A stretch of DNA of 64,000 nucleotides, taken from Scolanthus callimorphus. Taxonomy: Eukaryota; Cnidaria; Anthozoa; Actiniaria; Edwardsiidae. Shown here one piece after another: positions 35,410 to 45,268 of the stretch (positions within the stretch are counted from its first letter, which is position 1; every line of letters starts with the position of its first letter). The translations under genes and the position numbers were made by a program. The stretch covers positions 9,639,912-9,703,911 of the forward strand of contig CM066920.1 in assembly GCA_033964015.1 (NCBI GenBank). Reading direction: 5' to 3'. Under the pieces are notes generated by a model. That model was not told the DNA's origin. It ran no database searches and worked only from the letters and a program-made list of their open reading frames with translations.

Positions 35410-35750
35410 AAAAAAATCAAAGTTCCCCAGAACACCTTCGTGGAATATTTCGTTAAAATGGCATAATTTCGCAAGTCGTATATTGACAAGTGATACCTCA
35501 TTTTGAAGCTTTTTTCTTCACCTCAACTATGGAAACTTTATTTCTTTAATTTGATAAACACAGATTTTTTTAGTGAGTTCTAAAACAAATCAAAGTTCCC
35601 CGGAACAGTGGAATTTTTCGTTAAAATGGCATAATTTCGCAAGTCTTATATTGACAAGTGATACCTCATTTTGAAGCTTATTTCTTCACCTCAACTATGG
35701 AAACTTATTTCTTTTATTGAATATGATAAAACACAGATTTTTTAGCGAGT
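35410..35750. repeat. Two tandem units of about 180 bp
   Basis: CAAAGTTCCCC...GGCATAATTTCGCAAGTC...CACCTCAACTATGGAAAC occurs twice with small indels. The adjoining region up to 36.4 kb shows no repeat structure. Confidence 0.75.
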
Positions 35751-35832
35751 TGCCTTTCCGACGTGCTAGTTCAAGTTTCGACGCACGTGAATATACAATC
35801 CTTTCATTCTTTAACACCATTTTACAATGCAC

Positions 35833-36372
35833 TTAGATGTGTTCTAAAAAACCGTGTCGGGAATTTTTGAAATTTTGAAAAGAGCCGATTTTAGAGCCAA
35901 TTCTGTGTTCGCTAGGATTTTTTAAGAATCTAGAAAAATTCTTCAAAACATCATATCTTGAAAAGCAAATCGGATTTCCAAAATCTGCGACGCGGTTTTC
36001 TACATACATCTTAGCCGAAGCTAAAATGGTGTCAAAAAAACGATAGTATCGTATATTTGCGAGGGTGGAACTCTCAAATTGAGCTGATGCACCGGAAAGG
36101 GAACTCTGGTTTACGCTTGGAAATGAGGTATCACTTCTCAAGACAGGACCTTTTTTCGTCACATTAAATAAAGTACCCCGAAGGTGTTCCGTAACCTTAA
36201 ATGCTCGCAAGTTGTTCTTGCACGTGTTTTTGGTGCACGTTGTTTCGATGTCATCGCACGTTTCAACTCGTTCTGCACCCACAAACAATTTAACGCCAGC
36301 AATAATTCCACATTCTAATTTTCCATTAACCGCTAACTTCCCTGATTTAACGCTAGGGATATTTTTGCCCAT
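35833..36372 (-). CDS. Open frame of 179 codons, unrecognised and doubtful
   Basis: The frame reads MGKNIPSVKSGKLAVNG at the start and GFLEHI at the end. Only a few Cys pairs (TCTKNTCKN) stand out; there is no signal peptide, membrane segment or known motif. In AT-rich DNA of this length one such frame can arise by chance, and no flanking exons were found. Confidence 0.15.
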   Translation of the reverse strand: MGKNIPSVKSGKLAVNGKLECGIIAGVKLFVGAERVETCDDIETTCTKNTCKNNLRAFKVTEHLRGTLFNVTKKGPVLRSDTSFPSVNQSSLSGASAQFESSTLANIRYYRFFDTILASAKMYVENRVADFGNPICFSRYDVLKNFSRFLKNPSEHRIGSKIGSFQNFKNSRHGFLEHI

Positions 36373-38416
36373 GTGGGCATTATTACTAAAGTATACATTT
36401 ATTGCCTTTTTGCGGTTTTTAACACGTATTAATTGAACTGTAAGTAATTGAGAAATTGACTTGCGCGATAGTCGTGCCCACCTTTAATGTTCGGCAAGCT
36501 ATTAAACGCTATCTTTGAAATGGTTGGGCAAAGCCGAAATAATAAACATTCGCAACGCACTAATATGGAGCCGCGATGAATAAACAGGATTTAATCTAGA
36601 ATAAATGTGTTCATTTCTGGTTTCCACGTGCCCTCAAAAGTCATAAATATTCCTTACAAAATCATGTGATACTATACTCGTCACGTTCAAGGAAAATTTC
36701 GATAAAGAAAGATAAAGGAAGCCGCTGTTTAAAACTTGATGAACGCGAAATTATACACACCGTGACCCAAGCCTCAGGCCCGGGGGGTTCTTTGATTTCA
36801 AAATGGTAGGGATAACGTCAGAAATCCTGAAAAGGACCCCTAGGAATACCAGCTCCAGAAATGTCCGAAATTTGTTCTTACCTAAAAATATAAATTTTTG
36901 TAGGATCGCCCAAAATCGTTGCAGTTTTTAACAATTTCTAGGCGATGTTTTGAAAAAAAACTACCAAAAGAATACCATTTGTTTTGTTTTTACCTGATTT
37001 TGCTTCGATAGACCAATACAGGATCCCTGATTTCAACCGTTTAAAAAAGGCAGTCATCCCTGACGTGAAAGGATCGCCTGATATATTTGTTACTCATTTT
37101 GTATTTAAAGGTTCCCGGCCATTTACAACATTAAAATTAAATTAAAACGATCTAAGAAACAACCCTCCATTATTTTATCCTCTTTGGGGTTTATTGAAAA
37201 CATATTTAACCTTTTAATTTGAGGTATAACGTTTTCCTGGCAGTTCAGTCGTATTTTCTTAGTCGTTGACAACCTGTTTCGAGAGATGACGGAAAGTCTT
37301 AGAAAATGCCTTCTTATTAACTAAGGCCAAATTCAGACGTCGAACTTTTGCCGCGTCGAATCCAATTGTTAGAAATTTCATTTGCAGCTTTGAGGAAACG
37401 TTGTCTAGCGCAAAAGGTAAATCTAGATGAGTCATGGCAGAACAAAAAGGAATATAAAGTTTGTTTTTATTGTTTATGCTTTCTTTGGTTGTGAAATGGA
37501 GAAAACTCGTCGACTAAAATTGGACTCGACGCGGCAAAAGATCGACGTTTGAAACAGGCCTAACAGAACTGAAAATGCAAGAATAATTTTACCCTCCAAA
37601 ACGCACACAAACAACCACGTATCACCACGCTATATTTAATTCTATAAGGATTACGTTTTGTACATCTACACAAAGACAAAACACGTTAAGTCCCAAAAAT
37701 CGAACAGATGTTGTCGATAATCCTCTTCCGTCTCATTGAAAAGAAGGCGAACGAAGTTTGAGTAAAATGTTCACTGTACAACAATGAATTTTAAGACGTA
37801 TTTTTTATACGATATTTTACAACAGTCCAACGGTGGGTAAATTTTGGAGCTCGGATTTCTTTCATTTCATTTTATTTTAATTTATTTTTTAATTGACTGA
37901 AAAGTTATTAAGAGTAGAGATAACAAGAAGAAGTAAATTTTGCCTGACGTCTTCAGTGGGCATGCGTAGATAAATAAATTCGCTGAATCGTCAAGGTCCA
38001 ATTAATACGTCGGCTTCTGCTAGAAAATTAGACTTCTCTTGCAAATGCCGTTTGTTTATTTTGCGCAAATTATACTCCTATGTGAATATTACTACATCCG
38101 CTAAAACCTCAGAAACCCCCTTTCCCCTGTGACAGCAATTTAGAAAGCACTGGGAATTTCTGACACAAAGGCCAAACTCGATGAAAAATCAAATCTACCA
38201 AATAAGAAAAGAGGCTTAAATTACAAATACGACCCGCGTATCAAACGACCAGAGGATATTATGCATAGATAGTACCGGTTTGATAATTTGGCGAGGAATA
38301 GATCATCCTTCATTTATCAACTCTCACAGTCTGAAGATCTGAAACTGTCCGTCGCCATGGTAACAAAATTAGGAAGATTTCCAATCCAGCAGGTGCGCTT
38401 GGGTAATGAGAGAGTT

Positions 38417-38424
38417 TATATAAA
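38417..38424 (+). promoter_or_regulatory. Candidate TATA box upstream of the GPCR gene
   Basis: TATATAAA lies within GTTTATATAAACG about 395 bp upstream of the receptor start codon, giving a plausible start site near 38450. A second TATATAAA at 38791-38798 is only 21 bp before the ATG, too close to drive full-length translation. Confidence 0.35.
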
Positions 38425-38818
38425 CGTGCCCCGAATTGTTTGACGCTTAACATGACAAGAGCTAGCCCACTGTTCCTTTTTCAGAGACCCCAGTGTTGAC
38501 TTTGCTCCATTTGTTTGAACAGAGTATTTGAAGATAGATGTGATTTCGGTGCCGCCATGGACATGAAGGAAGTTTCTCAGCGTAAACAAGCAAGATCACC
38601 TTTATTTTAAGCACCGTTTTGGGCCTTGGCGGTGACGGCGTATTCACTTGGTGGAACTGAGTCAGTCTAGTTCACGCTGGTTTCACATGAGAGATTTTGA
38701 CGCAAAACGCGGCTGCTTAAGACCAAGAACAGACGTATGTAAGAGATTTGCAGCGCGGGCATTACAGCGCAAAATATACCAAGAAGAACGTATATAAAGC
38801 GGATTCCGCGAAACGAAC

Positions 38819-39967
38819 ATGAATATGAGCTCAATGGAAAAAACGTTTTCTAGTGATGATAAGCCGTACGAAAAGACCGTCGCGCTTATTATCTTCCAAG
38901 CTGGCACCATGTTGATCATGATGGCTGTGTCCTTACTAGCTAACGGAGTAATCTGCCGCTGTATTTTGAAAACCCCTTCACTCCAGACAATCACCAATAG
39001 TTTTATTATGAACCTTGCCGCCACCGACTTTTTACTCTCGGTTTTATGCATGCCGTTCGCACTAGTGTCCTGCATAACAGAAGAGTGGGTATTCGGCAGG
39101 ATCATGTGTACTGTGTCAGGATTTTTTCTCTCGATGCTATGCATCGCCTCGATTCTTACTTTAATCTTAGTAGCAATAGACCGGTATGTGGCGATAAAAT
39201 ATCCTCTGAAATACAGCCTCTATGTTACGAACAGAACTTGTGGTGTGATGCTTGGATACGTCTGGCTGCAAGCGTTCATTTGTGCGCTCCTACCAGCACT
39301 AGGATGGGGGAACGGGTACAGCTATGTGATCGACGAGAGCATTTGCCGACCAGAATTCGGGACTGCATCTAAAGACAATGGCTTCACTAGCTTCCTGTTT
39401 ATAACTTGCTTCGTTATCCCTTTTACAATCCTGATAAGCATATATGTGTCGATACTCTGGACGGCGAGGAAACAGTTTCGTCGTGTACATCATGTCAAAG
39501 TGAACCTTATAAACGTGCAGCCCCCAAACTGCGCCACGGTGCAAAAACAAAAAACTGTCGCGGTTATTTGCAAACTAGAAACCTTAACTATGGAGAATAC
39601 TGGCTACTTGGACGAGATCACTTCGGCGACTAACACTACTCGAAGTCTACGCAGTAAAAAGCTATATTCAAGGGCATCAAGAACATTTAAACGCCGCCAT
39701 AGAACGAGAGGATTCAAAATGCTGCTCGTAATAGTGGCGGTTTTTTTGGTTTGTTGGTCTCCGCATTTTATTTTGATATTTTATGGCAGCCATTACCGAA
39801 TCCAATATCCACCAGTAGTCAAAGCAATAACAACATGGTTAACGTTCCTTAATTCCTCTTGTAACCCATTTTTATATGGGTTTTTAAACGCAAAATTTCG
39901 CTCAAGTTTAAAAGATTTTTTAGGAGAAAAACTGTTGTGTTGCAGGTGGCACAATGCAGATCAATAA
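38819..39967 (+). CDS. Intronless class A (rhodopsin-like) G protein-coupled receptor, orphan
   Basis: A single-exon gene encodes 382 residues with seven hydrophobic segments. Class A marks: Asn42 in TM1 (LLANGVI), Asp70 in TM2 (NLAATDFLL), Cys97 at the top of TM3 with Cys176 in the second extracellular loop (usual disulfide), the DRY motif at 121-123, CWSP at 312-315 in TM6 and NPFLY at 349-353 in TM7. Helix 8 (NAKFRSSLKDFL) is followed by a CC pair at 374-375 that could be palmitoylated. The N-terminus is short, with one possible glycosylation sequon at Asn2. The third intracellular loop is long (about 80 residues) and basic at its end. Ligand family is not clear; the overall style resembles amine-like or GPR161-like orphan receptors. 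Possible polyadenylation signal AATAAA at 40413-40418. Confidence 0.93.
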   Translation: MNMSSMEKTFSSDDKPYEKTVALIIFQAGTMLIMMAVSLLANGVICRCILKTPSLQTITNSFIMNLAATDFLLSVLCMPFALVSCITEEWVFGRIMCTVSGFFLSMLCIASILTLILVAIDRYVAIKYPLKYSLYVTNRTCGVMLGYVWLQAFICALLPALGWGNGYSYVIDESICRPEFGTASKDNGFTSFLFITCFVIPFTILISIYVSILWTARKQFRRVHHVKVNLINVQPPNCATVQKQKTVAVICKLETLTMENTGYLDEITSATNTTRSLRSKKLYSRASRTFKRRHRTRGFKMLLVIVAVFLVCWSPHFILIFYGSHYRIQYPPVVKAITTWLTFLNSSCNPFLYGFLNAKFRSSLKDFLGEKLLCCRWHNADQ

Positions 39968-41768
39968 AACGCGCGATATTTCGACAAGTTGAATGAAACG
40001 TTAGCATGGTAGTTTCAAACGCCAGTTTCCTTATAAGAACGAATGAACAAGGTTTTTAATTACGTCTTTTGTAACTAGATAACCCTTGTTTTTTCTTTTC
40101 ATTCAATCACTTGACCAGATGAAAATGTAACTACCTCCCCTAATGACTTAAGTTATTTCTTCTCCAATAATTTTTCATGGAAGTTACAAATTATTTAAAA
40201 AAATTCACTTTAATTTTTGGAAATAGTTTACAATTTCTACGGTTAAAAATGTCTTGATCTATTATCTCTTTCGCGCTGTACTCCTCTCGATTCAGCTGGC
40301 GCAGTGCGCTGTCAAAAACAGTGCCAACTCAGAGTTGCAGATAAAAAGGCTGTGAAAAGCTTTAAAAGTGACAATGACCTATTTAATCAAGAAACAATGT
40401 TCCAATTTTCAAAATAAAATTACAGTTTTCGTTTCACTCCTTAGTTTGTGACAAATGTAAATAAAGAAAATGGGGAATAAAAAGTTGACTCTTCAAAATG
40501 AAATCGTGATAAAGCTCCTCAGTTTCTACTTTATTTTGATCTTATGCAGATAGTCAAAATTCAAAACGTCTTATCCATATCCTTTTATTTTCCCTAGTTC
40601 GTTAAAAAAATGTTTTGTCCCAAGCGCTCTGAATGGCCAGGCGAGAATATTTTTTCGCATTAGGAAAAAATCAAACAAAGAAAAAGCCGACATTGGGAAG
40701 TTTTTAATATGAGACGTTTTGGTTTACTTTTACTTAAAAAATACCCTTATTTGAATACAAGATGACACTTATAATCTTAGGTAGAAGCTTCAGTTACGCA
40801 GTATAAAAAAAAAATTATTTGCACAGCCTCTTACATTTCTAATGCATTTCCCAAGTCAGAAGTAAACGTTTTCTGCGCAACACCTACAGTTAATAATCCT
40901 AGTTTTTATTGTACTTTTTGAAGTCCCGGGTTGAAATCTTCCCTTTCTCTTGTATCTGTTGAGTGTTGGCGTGAACAAGCGGTCATTTTACGATTTGTGA
41001 AAATGGCTGTAGAAACAACGTGCAAGAAATTAATTTTCTGGCAGATGTCAGCGAAAGGCCAAGGGCTGTAGTTTAACACTAGCATGCACCTACACAACGT
41101 GCTTGTGGAAAAGGAAATGCCCCATGTTAATGAATTCAAACTGACTCTTCTGCTTCCAGTGCCTTAATTATTGAGGATATTTTACCGGAAAATGGAGAAA
41201 AAGAAAACCGATCAAAAACGGCAAACGAAAACCGATCAATCGGATATTGTCCTAGCTGGGCACCCGCTCTATCTGAGTGTTCTCTTTGTGCGTTAGAAGC
41301 TATTGCACTCTATATTTACACGTAAGTAAATTATCTATAAAGCGAACGTCTGTCGTGTTACTTTTAGTACACTTATTACAGGAAGAAAATATACGATAAA
41401 CAAGAAGTAAAAACACTTTTTACTCATTTGTACGCTGAGCTAATGCGTAGAAAATGTTGATTGTCGGAGGGGTTTTAGCATCCGAGACACCCATTGAATT
41501 CTCTTGCTCGGTCGAATATAAAATGGGGAAATATTGCTTGCCACTTTATGGTGTAAAATGAAATCTGAATAGAGATCGGCGCAAAAACGCTCGATCTTTA
41601 TCATAAACCGTTATAAGTACCGAAACAGAATCGCCACCGATTGTCATCACGATTTATTGCGCTACTGCAATTTCAAAAATGGCTGTTCTCCCATGTACGA
41701 ACCTGATACAAGTTGCGTCACAAAAGCTTCCTTTGTTTAGTAGAACGAATCACGATGAAAGGAGAGCT
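39968..41768. other. Intergenic, no features beyond possible GPCR 3' UTR
   Basis: AT-rich, with possible polyadenylation signals AATAAA at 40413-40418 and AATAAA near 40458. Nothing else was recognised. Confidence 0.55.
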
Positions 41769-41778
41769 GGACACAAAG

Positions 41779-42103
41779 CCCGGGGGAGGGGACTCCCCTA
41801 TTTTTGGGGGCGGGGGTGCTCGTCGTACCTTTTAGGGTTTAAAAACCTTTTAGGGGGTAAAATTCGAAAACTTGCAATTTTTTCCAGATAGGTACCTCTT
41901 AGGCATGTACTTCAACTCTCCCGGTTTTCTCCCGGGAGAATTTTGAACATCCCTGTCATAGCGGTCCATTTTAACAAATCAAGCAACAATGGTTTTATCA
42001 ATATCATATTTGTTGGTACCTTTTAGGGGTAAAATCCAAAGTTCCCGACGACAGGACGAGCACCCCTGCCGCAAAATAGGGGAGTTCCCCCCCCCCCCCC
42101 CCG
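41779..42103. mobile_element. MITE with 10-bp target-site duplication
   Basis: GGACACAAAG is present directly on both sides (41769-41778 and 42104-42113). The ends CCCGGGGGAG..ACTCCCCTATTTT and the reverse complement of AAAATAGGGGAGT...CCCGG are inverted; GGGTGCTCGTCG / CGACGACAGGACGAGCACCC continue the hairpin. A 9-11-bp duplication suits Mutator-like elements. Confidence 0.7.
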
Positions 42104-42833
42104 GGACACAAAGGTGCCCTCTGGGAATGGTTCTTACACGGAGGAGGTACTTCATGTCACTTTAGGGGGCGACGTATAGGGGAAAAGTATGTGAGGATTT
42201 AGGAAGCAGAGGAAGGGGTACCCCATTTACGGGTATGTGCCGCCATATAGGGTATGGTTTCAGGGCTCCTAAGGTATCGTTTTTAACTCGTGACTCGTTG
42301 CGTAGCAACATCCAAAGAGTTATTGGGGGGACTCGGTGTCACTCTCACTCCTTCGCTAGCACGATATTCGCATAATTTCCCTTCGAATAAACTGCAAAAT
42401 AACTAAGCGCAGAAGTGCGGTATTTTCGTACGTTTTGAAGGGGAAAAGGCCACGAGTTGGCCTACGGCGTGCCTTTGATTCACTTGTTTGGTCTCTGCGA
42501 TCCCCCACGAGGAGAAGAGCCGGGGAGCTCTGGGTTCGAGAATGGGCTTAACCACAGAGTAGGTGTTGTCGTACGACTTCCATATCAGGATGTCCAAATA
42601 CAATGTCCACACAGGAGGCTCTCATGTCCAAATACGAGCTTCATTTGCATTTATACACGTTGCTTCGCTCTATTAATTGAACATGTATTCCAAAAAATCT
42701 GCGCCGCCGAAACCAGTAGAAATCTTTCATCTGACTTCAAGCCGCAATGCATCGGAGTGCACAGAGCCCATGAAGCAAAAGACTCAGTTTCGATCAGTTG
42801 TGTGCACCACGATCTGTCCGGGATGTCCTCGGT

Positions 42834-43053
42834 CATTCTCGTACCCAGAGCTCCCCGCTCGTCTGCTCGCAGGGGAGGCTCTGGGCAAATCCAATTGAGG
42901 GCCTTCGCCGATTGGCTGATTTTGAATGTTGGAGCATGTGCTGAAAGGTCTTTCTCTCAACGGCTCTATTTTAAATCTCGCGCATGCGTCAGTGGCTGTC
43001 ACCAGAGCCTCCCCCGCGAGGTTACGAGCAGGGGAGCTCTGGGTTCGAGAATG
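42834..43053. mobile_element. hAT-like MITE, CCAGAGCTCCC family, copy 3
   Basis: TIRs are CATTCTCGTACCCAGAGCTC and GAGCTCTGGGTTCGAGAATG. It is flanked by TCCTCGGT (42826-42833) and TCCTCGAT (43054-43061), an 8-bp duplication with one change, as expected for hAT. A partial relative (GGAGCTCTGGGTTCGAGAATG) lies at about 42524-42544. Confidence 0.75.
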
Positions 43054-43232
43054 TCCTCGATAATGTAAACTTTCGCAGGCTTGCGCAGCCCGACCTTTTT
43101 TGTCGGTCGCGCAACGCTTCCCTTCTCGGGGACCGAGACAAAAGGTGCAAAGCTTCCCCCGGGGACCGTCACAAAGGCACGGGCTGCATTTACAAGAGAA
43201 TGGTCAATGGAGTGACGGTCTCGTGAATAGGA

Positions 43233-43412
43233 ATGTCTTTTTCTCTATCTTCAAAAACACTTCCCAGCGTGTCGGAAAAACCTAGCTTTGACCAGGAATT
43301 TATCAATTCTGATGTTACAAGCAGCGAAAAGGCGACACTGCTTGATCATAATCCAAGTGATAAAATATTCCCAAATCTGGCTCGTATACGAAAAGATACG
43401 CGGAGTATGTGA
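43233..43412 (+). pseudogene. Orphan copy of SLC36 first coding exon
   Basis: The ATG at 43233 opens a frame whose start MSFSLSSK and core VTSSEKATLL match the first exon of the transporter gene at 48834; it ends in a stop shortly after RKDTRSM. Similarity continues into flanking non-coding sequence: GATTACATTGCGC near 43424 matches 49139-49153, and the ATTAAATATTCAT block with the TTCACTGA...GGTCCCCAG block at about 43895-43995 matches about 49305-49410. No other transporter exons were found between 43.4 and 48.8 kb. It is best read as the remnant of a partial tandem duplication; an alternative first exon cannot be excluded. Confidence 0.7.
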
Positions 43413-43584
43413 GCACTAGTTTGATTACATTGCGCACCAAATTATGCGAAAAACATATAAATAAAATGTTTTAGTGTTTAGTCATAGTGTGAGGGTATAT
43501 CTGTAAACTAAATTCCCTCTAGATAATTTTTGAGTTCCCGCCTACGTCAAACGCCGAACTTCAGCCGCTTTTCTTCTGTCGAAC

Positions 43585-43739
43585 TAGCCTGCGTAGCGGC
43601 TCTAAAAGGGAAGGGCGGGAGTCGGGGCGAGCGAAAACCGGAAATAGCGCGGGCCGCAAGGGGTTCTTCCTCCCTTCCCAGAACCCCCTTCGCTCGCCCC
43701 GACTCCCTCCCCTTCCCTTTAGAGCCGCTACGCAGGCTA
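43585..43739. mobile_element. MITE with perfect TIRs and 9-bp target-site duplication
   Basis: TAGCCTGCGTAGCGGCTCTA and its exact reverse complement end the 155-bp unit; CTGTCGAAC flanks it at 43576-43584 and 43740-43748. The unit folds almost wholly on itself. A 9-bp duplication points to a Mutator-like origin. It interrupts the 43.2-44.0-kb segment that is duplicated near 49 kb. Confidence 0.82.
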
Positions 43740-44270
43740 CTGTCGAACCTTTCCTCTTTCAAAGGATGCCGCTTCTTATACTTTATAATCAAAAAAATTC
43801 TATTGTTTTGTATTGGAACTACGCGACTCTGGCACGGCGTTTGCCGTAGGCCTAAGGTTCATACAATGCAATAGATATGATTTTTGCCAATTAAATATTC
43901 ATTCTTTTATAATATTCCGTGTGCAGTTGAAATGTGCATTATTTGTTCAGGTTCACTGAAGCACTGAAGTTGTTTTATGAGGTCCCCAGCAATGTAGTCA
44001 ATATGCTACGGTTTTCAAAAGAAGTAGACTTTTTTAAGGAAACGTATGTGGAATGCATGTAGAAGAACTTGCTAAAAGTCCCAGGATTGCGCGCCAATTG
44101 CGCTGGGGAACAAACGTTCAAATTTACGATATTCTATATTAATTTGTTCAAATAACTCAAATGTACGTGCAAATCAAACGTATCGTCAAGACAATACGAT
44201 ACTTAAGCATTAGAACATAACTTTATATGACTTTATCGGCGCAATAGAGCACGCGTGGTGTTGGGAGAGA

Positions 44271-44721
44271 CTAGGCCTTTCTCGATTATGCTAGTAAAAC
44301 TGGCATTAATGCTACTAGAAATTCTCGCATAAAGCCAAAAAATGCTAAAATAATGCCTGATTTCTTTAAAAAATGCCACTTAATTCCAAAGAATGCTTTG
44401 TTTTATTTCAAACAAAACGTACAAACTCTTACATATATGCTCATATCAACAACAGTTGATACTTAATAATTGTTTGTTTATAACACTTGGGGTCAGAGTG
44501 AAACTTTTCCAGCCAACACCCACTAGACAGTGATATTTGTTTTTAATGATCGATTTCAGTGCTATAGATAATGGAACTGGTGCTTTCCATTTACCACAAA
44601 ATTTTCTGGAAATCACTTTAAAGCGTCTTTAATTTCCGGGGGGAAAACCGGGAAGATGTCAAATGCTCGTTTTCTCAAAAAATGGCGAAAAAATATGCTA
44701 GCATAATCGAGAAAAGCCTAG
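44271..44721. mobile_element. hAT-like MITE of 451 bp
   Basis: The 24-bp TIRs CTAGGCCTTTCTCGATTATG... and its mirror differ at one base. The flanks GGGAGAGA (44263-44270) and GAGAGAGA (44722-44729) are an imperfect 8-bp duplication. No ORF. Confidence 0.65.
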
Positions 44722-45268
44722 GAGAGAGACGAGAACGTTAAAACGTTTCGAGTGTTTCTCACAAACATCACAAGTGCTCTATTTGCCGATAAAGTCATAG
44801 CACGTTGTGCTCTAATGCTTTTATGATATAGCGGGGGACAACCATTACTTTATCGGTGTAATAAAGCATAGATTTGGACCAATCAGAGCGCGCGTCATAT
44901 CGTATCTATAATTATAAAGCTTTTTAGTATAAACCAGCTAATGGTCTACTACAAATCCTGCATTCTGATTGGCTGAGCTACTAATGGTCTATTAGTGATA
45001 GACCGTACCTGGCAAAACCACCACCTTTCTTTGCAAGAAAACTTGATTTTTTCAACATAAAATAATGGAATTCATTGCCAAAATCAACCAACAAGTTGGT
45101 TTATACTAAAACAATTAGACGTCTCTTCCTCATGTGCTATGATATCAATAGACCATTCGGCCTCATGGTCTATTCATCATAGCACATTCGGCCTCGAGGT
45201 CTAACTGTTAAATAGACCCATATCACGTTTATATAGCAGTGGTATCCAATTCAGCAGATTCGTATTAC

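Larger units (their letters stand above)
19968..38818. other. Gene-poor, repeat-rich intergenic stretch
   Basis: Apart from the listed repeats and doubtful exons, I see nothing codable. Parts without any recognised structure include about 20570-21700, 23650-23970, 29290-30650, 31290-31550, 32780-33800 and 36380-38400. Poly-G runs occur at about 26388-26410 and 33819-33834. CTACTAGTAG-type palindromes lie at about 33528-33563. Confidence 0.6.

Noticed and set aside
42457..43068. 203-codon open frame on plus
   Set aside because: It runs across a hAT-like MITE and flanking repeat, with no domain and no splice logic; high GC removes stops.
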